Shown here: positions 26,007-33,689 of the stretch, in pieces
How the letters are laid out: the number at the start of each line of letters is the position of its first letter
Position numbering within the stretch: the first letter of the stretch is position 1
NCBI GenBank assembly: GCA_947632555.1
Contig: CANRPU010000001.1
Span: 124,001 to 188,000 of the forward strand
Direction: 5' to 3'
DNA length: 64,000 bases
From: an uncultured Lachnospiraceae bacterium
GTDB taxonomy: Bacteria; Bacillota; Clostridia; Lachnospirales; Lachnospiraceae
Notes under the pieces: model-generated
What the model was told of the DNA's origin: nothing
Databases searched by the model: none
The model's input: the letters and a program-made list of their open reading frames with translations, nothing else
Translations under genes and position numbers: made by a program

Positions 26007-26384
26007 TTACTTTAATTTGATATCCAAACGTATCCTATCAGCTACTCTCGCAATATATTCACTGTTCGTCGGCCTTGGCTTCCCTTCCTGCGGGGAGTAC
26101 CCAAAAAGTCGGGAAAATGTCTGCGCGTTTCCCCTGTTCCATGAAATTTCTATTGCGTTGCGTATTGCCCGTTCCACCTTCTGATCGGTTGTCTTATACC
26201 GTTTCGCGATAACAGGATACATCAGTTTCGTGATACTGGTAACAACTTCCGCATCCTTTTCCGCCATCATGATGGCATCCCGCAGATAATAATAACCTTT
26301 CAGATGAGCCGGAACCCCTATATCGAGCATTACTTCCGTGATATAGATCTCCAGATCTATATCATTTCTTTCAGCAACATCCAT
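26007..26384 (-). CDS. stand-alone Spo0A C-terminal DNA-binding domain protein
   Basis: This 125-residue protein is almost entirely a Spo0A effector domain. It has the ITEVMLDIGVPAHLKGYYYLR opening, SITKLMYPVIAKRYKTT near 50-66, the recognition-helix region KVERAIRNAIEISWNRG at 69-85, and FGYSPQEGKPRPTNSEYIA near the end. There is no receiver domain and no room for one: a strong AAGGAG site lies 6 bases before the ATG and the upstream gene ends about 100 bases away. It therefore cannot be phosphorylated like Spo0A. It may bind 0A-box-like sites constitutively or compete with Spo0A. It sits between two glycosyltransferase genes, which hints at control of surface-glycan genes. Confidence 0.85.
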   Translation of the reverse strand: MDVAERNDIDLEIYITEVMLDIGVPAHLKGYYYLRDAIMMAEKDAEVVTSITKLMYPVIAKRYKTTDQKVERAIRNAIEISWNRGNAQTFSRLFGYSPQEGKPRPTNSEYIARVADRIRLDIKLK

Positions 26385-26484
26385 GTTTTACTCCTTTCCA
26401 TGCGCAATGCTGTTCCTGCGGCTGCAACTATATCCTAGCACAAGTTGCCGGCATGGAAAAGGGTCCTCTTCGCCCAACGCGATG

Positions 26485-27414
26485 TTACAATTCCTCCTTC
26501 AGCAGGTAAATCGGCCGCCTTTTCACTTCCATATAGGTTTTAGCCAGGTACTGTCCCAGAATCCCCAGGCAGAACAGCTGCACCCCGCTGATCAGGGAAA
26601 GAATGCATACCAGAGAGGGCCAGCCCGACACCGGATCCCCAAAGATCAGGGTACGGATCACGATGAACACGATCAGGATAAAGGCCAGTATGCAGAAAAA
26701 CACGCCCAGCACCGCGGCAAAGGACAGCGGCGCCGTGGAAAAGGCGGTGATCCCGTCAACTGAGTACCACAGCAGCTTCCAGAAACTCCATTTGGTTTCT
26801 CCTTTTCGCCTTTCCACATTCTCAAATTCCAGCCACTTTGTCCTGAAGCCTACCCAGCCGAAGATCCCTTTGGTAAAGCGGTTATATTCCGGCATGGAAA
26901 GTATGGCATCCACCATTTTACGCGTCATCAGACGGTAATCCCTGGCGCCGTCCATGATCTCCGTGCGGGAGATCCGTTTCATCAGCCGGTAAAACATCCT
27001 GGCAAAGAAGGAGCGGATGGGAGGTTCTCCCTTCCGGCTCACTCTCCTGGTTGCCACCGAATCATATCCCTCCTCCAGACAGGCAAGCATCTGGGGCAGC
27101 ATGGAAGGCGGGTCCTGCAGGTCCGCATCCATGATCACCACATAGTCGCCTTTGGATTTCTGCATTCCGGCATACATGGCAGCCTCTTTCCCAAAATTAC
27201 GGGAAAAGGAAAGCAGATGCACCCTTGCATCCGCCTTGTGGAGCTTTCTCACTTCCTCCGCGGTCCTGTCCCCGGAGCCGTCATCCACATATAAGATCTC
27301 CAGCTCTATCTCTTTTTCTTTCAAGTATGCCTCGTTCTTTAAGAGCTCTTCATAAAAAAAAGGCACATTTTCCTCTTCGTTATAACACGGCACGATCACG
27401 CTCAAAAGCTTCAT
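26485..27414 (-). CDS. family 2 glycosyltransferase, GtrB/DPM1-like
   Basis: This 309-residue enzyme is predicted to load a sugar onto a polyprenyl phosphate. It begins MKLLSVIVPCYNEEENVPFF, has the metal-binding VIMDADLQDPP near residue 95, and two C-terminal membrane helices (about 228-290) followed by LGILGQYLAKTYMEVKRRP, a pattern shared with GtrB and CsbB. It lies 19 bases after manC in the GDP-sugar operon, so its donor may be a GDP-sugar, though most relatives use UDP- or GDP-hexoses. No GtrA-like flippase is visible nearby. Confidence 0.86.
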   Translation of the reverse strand: MKLLSVIVPCYNEEENVPFFYEELLKNEAYLKEKEIELEILYVDDGSGDRTAEEVRKLHKADARVHLLSFSRNFGKEAAMYAGMQKSKGDYVVIMDADLQDPPSMLPQMLACLEEGYDSVATRRVSRKGEPPIRSFFARMFYRLMKRISRTEIMDGARDYRLMTRKMVDAILSMPEYNRFTKGIFGWVGFRTKWLEFENVERRKGETKWSFWKLLWYSVDGITAFSTAPLSFAAVLGVFFCILAFILIVFIVIRTLIFGDPVSGWPSLVCILSLISGVQLFCLGILGQYLAKTYMEVKRRPIYLLKEEL

Positions 27415-27433
27415 CTACAACCGTCCCTTTCCG

Positions 27434-28513
27434 TTACAGATATTCTTCTTTTCCGTCTTTTTTCAACTGCTCCACCAGTTTCTTCACTTCCTGGGCCTTT
27501 TCCTTGGGGCACACCAGAACAGCATCTCCCGCCTCCACGATGATCAGGTTTTTCACACCGGCCGCCGCGATCAGCTTATTTTTAGCATAGCAGATTGTCC
27601 CCTCCGTGTCCAATAAAATATGCTTTCCAACCCCTACATTTCCTCCCGCGTCCTTTTGGTGCAGCAGTGCGATGGCATCCAGGCTCCCCACGTCGTTCCA
27701 GCCGAACGTTCCTTCCAGCATCACCACGTTGTCCGCCCTTTCCATGATCCCATAGTCGATGGACAGCTTGGGGATCCGCGGGTATACTTCCCGCAGGATC
27801 TGTTTTTCCCTGCCGCTTCCCGTAGCGTCCCCGATGACCGTCAGGCATTCATAAATATCCGGCAGCAGTTTCTCAAAAGCCCGCAGGATCACCGAAGCCC
27901 TCCAGATAAAGATCCCGCTGTTCCAGAAATAACCGCCTTCCCGGAGATACGCCTCCGCCACAGCCTCGGAAGGTTTCTCCACAAACTCTTCCACTGTTCT
28001 GCAGATCACGGCAGACCCGGCCTTTTCTTCTCCGCCGCTCTTAATATATCCGTAACCGGCGGCCGGATAGTCCGGCGTGATCCCTATGGTGACCAGCCAG
28101 TCCTTCTCTTTCGCCAGATCCATGCCCTGGCGCAGTGTCCGGGCGTAAAGCGCTTCCTCCCGGATATAATGGTCGGAGGGCACGATACAGAGTACTCCGT
28201 CCCCGTATTTCTTCAGGATCTCCATGGCCGCGTACCCAATACAGGCCGCCGTGTTCCGCGCTGCGGGTTCCTCCAGGATATGTTCCTTTGAAACTCTTCC
28301 CTCCATCATTTCCAGGGTTTTTTCCGCATAAAGAGCGTCCGTTACCACAAAAATATTCTCTTTCTCCACTGCTCCGGAAAGTCTGTCAAAGGTTTCATTT
28401 ACCAGGATATCCTTTCCTGTCAGATTTAAAAACTGCTTGGGCAGCGCTTTGCGGCTCAAAGGCCAGAAGCGGGTCCCGCCGCCTCCGGCCATAATGATTC
28501 CGTATTCTTTCAT
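27434..28513 (-). CDS. manC: mannose-1-phosphate guanylyltransferase
   Basis: Makes GDP-mannose from mannose-1-phosphate and GTP. The 359-residue protein is the monofunctional form without the phosphomannose isomerase domain. The nucleotide-binding motif GGGGTRFWPLSR is at 10-21 with KALPKQF following, VPSDHYI lies near 113, and FVEKPSEAVAEAYL and GYFWNSGIF are typical. A CGGAG site precedes the ATG. It is the third gene of the gmd-fcl-manC block and supplies GDP-mannose for GDP-fucose synthesis. Confidence 0.95.
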   Translation of the reverse strand: MKEYGIIMAGGGGTRFWPLSRKALPKQFLNLTGKDILVNETFDRLSGAVEKENIFVVTDALYAEKTLEMMEGRVSKEHILEEPAARNTAACIGYAAMEILKKYGDGVLCIVPSDHYIREEALYARTLRQGMDLAKEKDWLVTIGITPDYPAAGYGYIKSGGEEKAGSAVICRTVEEFVEKPSEAVAEAYLREGGYFWNSGIFIWRASVILRAFEKLLPDIYECLTVIGDATGSGREKQILREVYPRIPKLSIDYGIMERADNVVMLEGTFGWNDVGSLDAIALLHQKDAGGNVGVGKHILLDTEGTICYAKNKLIAAAGVKNLIIVEAGDAVLVCPKEKAQEVKKLVEQLKKDGKEEYL

Positions 28514-28541
28514 CGCGTTTTGCTCCGTATCCCTCTCCCGC

Positions 28542-29483
28542 TTACATTCTCGCCTTGTCTATATTTTCCCGGAACCAGTCATAGGACAGCCTGATCCCCT
28601 CTTCCAGTCCTGTTTTATGCCGCCAGCCCAGAGCGTGCAGGCGGCTCACGTCAGCCAGCTTTCTGGGGGTGCCGTCCGGCATATCCCGGTTCCAGTTGAT
28701 CCTGCCGGTATATCCCACGATCTTCTTTACCGTTTCCGCCAGTGTCTTTATGGAAACCTCCTCGCCTGTTCCTATATTGACATGCCGCTCGCCGTCATAG
28801 TGTTCCAGGAGAAATACACAGGCATCCGCCATATCGTCCACATACAAAAATTCCCGCAGCGGCGTTCCCGTTCCCCACAGTTCCACAAAAGGCGCGCCGG
28901 CTATTTTCGCTTCGTGGAACTTCCGGATCATGGCAGGCAGCACGTGGGAGCCCTCCAGTTCATAATTATCTTCCGGGCCGTACAGGTTGGTCGGCATACA
29001 GCTGATAAAATTGTCCCCATACTGCCGTTTAAAAAATCTGCACATTTCCAGGCCCGCTATTTTGGCAATGGCATAGGCCTCATTGGTTTCTTCCAGAGGA
29101 CCGCTGAGAAGTGCTTCCTCCGGAATAGGCTGAGGCGCCATCCGGGGGTATATACAGGTGCTGCCCAGAAACAGCAGCTTCTTAGTCCCGTAATCGTGGG
29201 CGCATTTGATGACATTGCACTGTATCTGCATATTCTGATAAGCAAATTCCGCGGGCGCCGTATTGTTCGCGTTGATGCCGCCTACCTTGGCGGCCGCCAG
29301 CACGACGATATCCGGCCTTTCCTCCGCGAAAAACCGCTGTACCGCTTCCTGCCTCGTCAGGTCCAGCTCCGCGTGTGTCCTCCCGATCAGATTATCATAT
29401 CCTTTTTTCCGCAGGTTCCGCGCGATAGCGCTGCCCACCAGACCCCGGTGTCCCGCCACATAGATCTTATCCGTCTTTTCCAT
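28542..29483 (-). CDS. fcl: GDP-L-fucose synthase
   Basis: An epimerase-reductase that turns GDP-4-dehydro-6-deoxy-D-mannose into GDP-L-fucose. The 313-residue length is normal. The NADP motif GHRGLVGSA is at 11-19; the catalytic triad is Ser108 in LGSTCIYP, Tyr137 and Lys141 in YAIAK. The ATG at 29483 is chosen because the fold starts there and a GGAG lies upstream; a reading from 29651 would run into gmd. It lies 14 bases after gmd. Confidence 0.95.
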   Translation of the reverse strand: MEKTDKIYVAGHRGLVGSAIARNLRKKGYDNLIGRTHAELDLTRQEAVQRFFAEERPDIVVLAAAKVGGINANNTAPAEFAYQNMQIQCNVIKCAHDYGTKKLLFLGSTCIYPRMAPQPIPEEALLSGPLEETNEAYAIAKIAGLEMCRFFKRQYGDNFISCMPTNLYGPEDNYELEGSHVLPAMIRKFHEAKIAGAPFVELWGTGTPLREFLYVDDMADACVFLLEHYDGERHVNIGTGEEVSIKTLAETVKKIVGYTGRINWNRDMPDGTPRKLADVSRLHALGWRHKTGLEEGIRLSYDWFRENIDKARM

Positions 29484-29497
29484 TCCGTTTCTCCGTT

Positions 29498-30583
29498 TCA
29501 GATATCTTTCCCACGCATCTGCCGGTATTCCCGGCAGCTCATTCCCGTCAGGGCTTTCAGATCCGCTTCCGTCATCATGGCCGCCAGTTCCCGGTATCCC
29601 GTATTGGCGCGCCAGCCCAGCTTTTTTTCCGCCTTTTCCGGATTCCCCCACAGTTCCTCCACCTCCGCCGGGCGGTAATATCTTCTGTCCACATCCACCA
29701 GCAGCCTGCCGTTTTCGGCGTCATAGCCCTTTTCTTCCAGACCTCTTCCTTCCCAGCGGAGAGTTATCCCCAGATTCCGGAACACTTCTTCCGTAAACTC
29801 CCGGACCGTATGGGTTTCTCCCACGGCCAGCACATAGTCATCCGGCTTCTCCTGCTGCAGCATCATCCACATGCCGCGCACATAATCTCCCGCAAATCCC
29901 CAGTCCCTTTTCGCGTTCAGATTGCCCAGGGAGAGTTTTTCCTGTCTGCCGGCCGCGATGCCGGCCGCCGCCAGAGTGATCTTGCGGGTCACAAAATTTT
30001 CCCCTCTTCTGGGGGATTCATGATTGAACAGAATACCGTTGCAGGCATACATCCCATAGGCTTCTCTGTAATTGACCGTAATCCAGTAAGAATACAGCTT
30101 TGCCGCCCCGTAAGGACTTTTGGGATAAAAAGGCGTGGTTTCGCTCTGCGGCGCGCTTCCGGGAATCCCGCCGAACAGCTCGGAAGTGGAAGCCTGATAG
30201 AACCTGCACTGCCCGCCCCAGATGCGCAGAGCTTCCAGCAGCCGCAGCGTACCCAGCCCGGTGGCCTCGGCGGTATATTCCGGCGCCTCAAAAGAAATCC
30301 CCACATGGGACTGTGCCGCCAGATTATAAACCTCTGCCGGCCGCGTTTCCGCCGCCAGCTTCAGCAGGCAGGAGGAATCCGTTAAGTCCCCGTAGTGCAG
30401 GATAAGATCTTTTTGACCGTTTTCGGATCCCAGTATTCCTTCCAGCCGATCCAGCCGCTCCAGACTGTGCCTGCGTATCAGGCCATGCACTTCATATCCC
30501 TTTTCCAGCAGAAACTCCGCCAGATAAGAACCGTCCTGCCCTGTCACGCCGGTGATCAGCGCTCTTTTTTTCTGTTCCGCCAT
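29498..30583 (-). CDS. gmd: GDP-mannose 4,6-dehydratase
   Basis: First committed step from GDP-mannose to GDP-L-fucose. It is a short-chain dehydrogenase-type enzyme of 361 residues. [20 protein letters not shown] at 11-30 is the classic GMD start, RRHS follows, the active-site STSELFG is at 132-138 and YGAAK (Tyr158/Lys162) completes the catalytic set. A GAGGAAGA site precedes the ATG. It leads the GDP-sugar operon from a promoter at 30667-30695. GDP-rhamnose, colitose and related sugars share this enzyme, but the adjacent fcl points to fucose. Confidence 0.96.
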   Translation of the reverse strand: MAEQKKRALITGVTGQDGSYLAEFLLEKGYEVHGLIRRHSLERLDRLEGILGSENGQKDLILHYGDLTDSSCLLKLAAETRPAEVYNLAAQSHVGISFEAPEYTAEATGLGTLRLLEALRIWGGQCRFYQASTSELFGGIPGSAPQSETTPFYPKSPYGAAKLYSYWITVNYREAYGMYACNGILFNHESPRRGENFVTRKITLAAAGIAAGRQEKLSLGNLNAKRDWGFAGDYVRGMWMMLQQEKPDDYVLAVGETHTVREFTEEVFRNLGITLRWEGRGLEEKGYDAENGRLLVDVDRRYYRPAEVEELWGNPEKAEKKLGWRANTGYRELAAMMTEADLKALTGMSCREYRQMRGKDI

Positions 30584-30666
30584 CTTCTTCCTCGCCTTCT
30601 GCCGTATCTATTCCACAGCCAATTGTAATCTTAAGAAAATATTAATTTTTTGCCATTTTCAAGAAG

Positions 30667-30695
30667 AGTATACTATTGTATAATAGGAATGGCAA
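30667..30695 (-). promoter_or_regulatory. promoter of the gmd-fcl-manC operon
   Basis: On the minus strand, TTGCCA (30690-30695), 17 bases and TATACT (30667-30672) form a good vegetative promoter. Transcription would start near 30660, about 75 bases before gmd. Confidence 0.6.
30679..30684 (+). promoter_or_regulatory. -10 element for the AraC regulator gene
   Basis: A perfect TATAAT lies 65 bases before the AraC-family start, inside the spacer of the opposing gmd promoter. The -35 region is weak, which would suit activator dependence. Confidence 0.4.
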
Positions 30696-30748
30696 TTTAT
30701 TTTATTGCTTTTTAATTGTAAAATATTGCTGTCAACAGGGGGTGTTTT

Positions 30749-31582
30749 ATGCCGGATTCCGCTTCACAGCGTATTTTAACCACTCCTTCCGCCTATACCA
30801 GAAGCCATTATCTGTATGTACAGGAGGCAGGTACTTTAAAAAGCCTGAACCCGCATATCAGCCGCCGGGAACATCTGGAATCCTGCCTGTTTTTTATGGT
30901 AACGGAAGGCAGCGGCACAGTGACGATCCAAAACGTTCCTTACTGCCTGAACGCGGGGGACTGTGTATTTCTTGACTGCCGCACGCCCTATTCCCATGAG
31001 AGCAGCCGGGAATCTCCCTGGTCTTTGATGTGGGTGCATTTTCACGGTTCCCAGGCAGATGCTTTTTACCGCCTTTATCTGGAGCGGGAAGGTTCGCCGG
31101 TCTTTACGCCGGCCTCCCTGGCGCCCTACAGGGACATTCTACGGGCGCTCTTTGAACTGCAGCAGTCCTGCGACGCGCTTTCCGACCTGCTTTCCCACCG
31201 GTACCTTACGGATCTGATCGCCCAGATCTTTCTGGATGCGTTCCAGGGCAGCGGCGCCGCCGCCATTCCCGATAAATTCCGATGTATCCGGGAATATCTG
31301 GAAGAGCATTACGCGGAAAGGATCTCGCTGGATCAGCTTTCGGAAACCTTTTATATCAGCAAATATCATCTTCTCCGGGAGTACAGGCGCTATTTCGGGA
31401 CTACGATCCGAAATGACCTGACCAGCAGGAGGCTGACCAAGGCCAAATCCCTGCTGCGGTTTTCCCGGGAAAGCGTGGAAAGCATCGCGCTTTCCTGTGG
31501 GTTTCAGACGTCTTCCTATTTTATTAAAGTATTCAAGCGGTCAGAAAACCTGACGCCTCTTGAATACCGGCGGAAGTGGTGA
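30749..31582 (+). CDS. AraC-family transcriptional regulator with cupin sensor
   Basis: This 277-residue regulator has an N-terminal cupin-like ligand-binding region (about 25-165; HFHGS and LNAGDCVFLDC are typical) and a C-terminal double helix-turn-helix (about 180-277; ISLDQLSETFYISKYHL, then SVESIALSCGFQTSSYFIKVF). A GGGGGTG site precedes the ATG. It is divergent from the gmd operon and probably controls it or itself through the inverted repeat between them. The effector is unknown; a sugar is typical for the family. Confidence 0.88.
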   Translation: MPDSASQRILTTPSAYTRSHYLYVQEAGTLKSLNPHISRREHLESCLFFMVTEGSGTVTIQNVPYCLNAGDCVFLDCRTPYSHESSRESPWSLMWVHFHGSQADAFYRLYLEREGSPVFTPASLAPYRDILRALFELQQSCDALSDLLSHRYLTDLIAQIFLDAFQGSGAAAIPDKFRCIREYLEEHYAERISLDQLSETFYISKYHLLREYRRYFGTTIRNDLTSRRLTKAKSLLRFSRESVESIALSCGFQTSSYFIKVFKRSENLTPLEYRRKW

Positions 31583-31611
31583 TATACTGAAAACCGTAGG
31601 TGAGGTTTGAT

Positions 31612-32070
31612 ATGCAGTTTTTTACGGAATTATTTTCCAATAAAGTATTTGTCTGCGCGGTATGCGGATGGCTGGTCGCTCAAGTTTTAAAAACTCTGAT
31701 CCATCTGTTTTTTACCAAAAAATTCGTGGCGGAGCGCCTGATCGGCAGCGGCGGTATGCCCAGTTCCCATTCCGCCACAGTCTGCGCGCTGGCCGCTTCC
31801 GCGGGGATCCTTTACGGCGTTTCCAGTTTTGAATTCGCCATTTCCCTTATCATGGCGATCATCGTCATGTACGATGCCATGGGCGTGCGCAGGGAAACCG
31901 GCATCCAGGCCCGCGTTCTCAATGAAATGCTGGATATCTTCGCGGATATGGGCAGCGATATGTCCCCGCAGGACAAGCTGAAAGAATTTGTGGGGCACAC
32001 GCCGCTTCAGGTATTGATGGGAGCGATCCTGGGCATCGGCATTGCATTTATTTTATGTAATATGTTATAA
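31612..32070 (+). CDS. divergent PAP2-family (DUF212) membrane protein
   Basis: This 152-residue protein has about four membrane helices and the DUF212 motif RLIGSGGMPSSHSATVCAL, which resembles the PAP2 phosphatase core, followed by VMYDAMGVRRETG. The start at 31612 has a GAGG site; a GTG at 31600 is less likely. It lies 29 bases after the AraC gene on the same strand. Members are predicted acid phosphatase-like proteins of unknown substrate; polyprenyl phosphate recycling is a reasonable guess but unproven. Confidence 0.85.
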   Translation: MQFFTELFSNKVFVCAVCGWLVAQVLKTLIHLFFTKKFVAERLIGSGGMPSSHSATVCALAASAGILYGVSSFEFAISLIMAIIVMYDAMGVRRETGIQARVLNEMLDIFADMGSDMSPQDKLKEFVGHTPLQVLMGAILGIGIAFILCNML

Positions 32071-32108
32071 TAATAATGTTGTATTTTGACGAAAGAGAGG
32101 ATTTTATT

Positions 32109-33272
32109 ATGAAGAAAAAATCTGTTGCAGCTTTGTCGCTGGCTGCCGTTTTACTTTTCAGCGCCTGCGGCGGGGACACTCCGACTTCAGTCCATCCCGA
32201 GGATCTGGGGCAGCCCATAGGCGGAACGGAAACGGTTCCCCAGGAAACCAACGCGGAAACCACACCGGAAACCGAAGATCTCACGGATGTACCGCCCGCG
32301 GAAGGAATGGTGCACAGCGCGCTGACTAACGAATGGATAGAGGAAGAAATTGCCAATTCCCGTCCCATCGCGGTCATGTATCCCACGAACAAGGAATCTC
32401 TTCCCCAGTATAATATTGGCGAGGCCGGTGTTTTATATGAGGCTATGGAGGAAGGAAATATCTCCCGTCAGATGGCGGTACTGGAAAACTGGGAAGATCT
32501 GGAATTGATCGGCAATATCAGGAGCAGCCGTGACTATTACGCGTACTGGTGCCTGGAATGGGATGCTTATCTTGTACACTGGGGCGGTACTTTTTACCTT
32601 CTGCAGACACTGGTAGACCACAATATCGACAACCTGACCGGCGCGGCTATCGCCGCCGGAGAAGCGACGCCTCCCGCGTACGGCAGCAGCGCTTTCTACC
32701 GCTGGCCGAGAGGTTCCGCTCCCTCCATCCACAACGGATTTACGGACGGTGCCAGCCTGGCGGCCGCCATTAACTCTGTAGGATATCAGACGGAGCATCA
32801 TACCTTCTATGATTCCAACCATTTCAGCTTTATGCCTATGACGGAAGTCAATACCCTGGAAGATGCGCCTAACTCCTTCAGTGCTACCAGCATTGATCTA
32901 TCCAAGATTTTCCCTTATTCCGAGTCGGCCTTTGAATACGACGAGGAAAGCGGCACTTATTTAAAATCCATTCACGGTTCCGCGCAGATGGACGCGGCCA
33001 CAGAGAAACAGCTTGCCTTTACTAACGTCATTGTACAGAGCACTACCTGGGATTATCGTCCTGACAACAAATATATCTATTTCAACGTAATAGACTCCGA
33101 CCAGAGCGGCTACTACTTCACGCAGGGACGGGGTATTCCGATCACGTGGACCAAGAAAGATGCCGAATCTCCCACCAGATATTATGACATGGACGGTAAT
33201 GAGATTCAGCTCAATACCGGTCACACCTATATCGCCATCGCTCAGGACGGCCGGGATGTTATCTACAAGTAA
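32109..33272 (+). CDS. DUF3048 (YerB-like) lipoprotein
   Basis: This 387-residue secreted lipoprotein has a signal peptide ending FSAC, with the lipidated Cys at residue 20. A Thr/Glu-rich linker follows, then the DUF3048 domain starting near SRPIAVMYPTNKESLPQ, with IGNIRSSRDYYAYW typical of the family. The ATG at 32109 is preceded by AGAGG; a reading from 32076 would spoil the signal peptide. Relatives such as B. subtilis YerB have no established enzymatic function. It ends just before a strong bidirectional terminator. Confidence 0.88.
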   Translation: MKKKSVAALSLAAVLLFSACGGDTPTSVHPEDLGQPIGGTETVPQETNAETTPETEDLTDVPPAEGMVHSALTNEWIEEEIANSRPIAVMYPTNKESLPQYNIGEAGVLYEAMEEGNISRQMAVLENWEDLELIGNIRSSRDYYAYWCLEWDAYLVHWGGTFYLLQTLVDHNIDNLTGAAIAAGEATPPAYGSSAFYRWPRGSAPSIHNGFTDGASLAAAINSVGYQTEHHTFYDSNHFSFMPMTEVNTLEDAPNSFSATSIDLSKIFPYSESAFEYDEESGTYLKSIHGSAQMDAATEKQLAFTNVIVQSTTWDYRPDNKYIYFNVIDSDQSGYYFTQGRGIPITWTKKDAESPTRYYDMDGNEIQLNTGHTYIAIAQDGRDVIYK

Positions 33273-33293
33273 GATTTTCAGAAAATACAGAAG

Positions 33294-33328
33294 AAAAGCA
33301 GCAGGCTTTATGCCTGCTGCTTTTATAT
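33294..33328. terminator. bidirectional terminator between convergent genes
   Basis: AAAAGCAGCAGGC and GCCTGCTGCTTTT form a 13-base-pair stem with a 5-base loop. T-rich tails occur on both strands, so it can end both the DUF3048 transcript and the opposing HPr transcript. Confidence 0.88.
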
Positions 33329-33357
33329 TTCGTTCGCATCACTGACTATGTTCCGGA

Positions 33358-33621
33358 TCATTCACCAAGTCCGCTCTCAATGGCGCTTACCAGCGATTTC
33401 AGCGCTTCTTCCTCATCCTCGCCTTCGCAGATAAACTCTATTTCATCCCCGCATTTTACACATGCGCCCAATACACTCAACACACTCTTCGCATTCGCCG
33501 TATTATCTCTGAATGTAAAAGTAACCAGCGATTTAAACTTCATCGCTTCCTTACATAAGATACCAGCCGGTCGTAAATGCAGCCCTGTAGGGTTCTTGAT
33601 CGTAACCTTTTGGCGTACCAT
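33358..33621 (-). CDS. ptsH: HPr-family phosphocarrier protein
   Basis: This 87-residue phosphocarrier of the sugar phosphotransferase system has His15 in NPTGLHLRPAG, the site phosphorylated by enzyme I, and Ser46 in NAKSVLSVL, the HPr-kinase site of Gram-positives. The start at 33621 has a GGAGGT site. It has its own promoter and is not next to other PTS genes. Both key residues are present, so it could serve transport and catabolite control; whether it is the main HPr or a paralogue cannot be told here. Confidence 0.9.
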   Translation of the reverse strand: MVRQKVTIKNPTGLHLRPAGILCKEAMKFKSLVTFTFRDNTANAKSVLSVLGACVKCGDEIEFICEGEDEEEALKSLVSAIESGLGE

Positions 33622-33653
33622 GCTGTCTACCTCCAATTTCCTTCTCTCTTTTT

Positions 33654-33682
33654 AATATAACATTTTTAAAAGGGAACCTCAA
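33654..33682 (-). promoter_or_regulatory. promoter for the HPr gene
   Basis: On the minus strand, TTGAGG (33677-33682), 17 bases and TATATT (33654-33659) make a good vegetative promoter about 35 bases before the HPr start. It lies in the short gap after glmM. Confidence 0.6.
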
Positions 33683-33689
33683 GCCTTTT

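Larger units (their letters stand above)
30650..30695. promoter_or_regulatory. inverted repeat TTGCCATT...AATGGCAA in the gmd/araC intergenic region
   Basis: Eight-base arms at 30650-30657 and 30688-30695 are perfect inverted copies with centres 38 bases apart. They enclose the -10 elements of both divergent promoters, and the right arm overlaps the -35 of the gmd promoter. Such an arrangement would suit an AraC-type regulator encoded next door. Confidence 0.5.

Noticed and set aside
29484-29651. Upstream extension of the fcl reading frame
   Set aside because: It overlaps gmd and adds low-complexity sequence before the NADP-binding fold.
28437-29678. 413-codon plus-strand frame opposite manC and fcl
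   Set aside because: It spans two well-identified genes and their gap on the other strand and lacks any recognisable domain.
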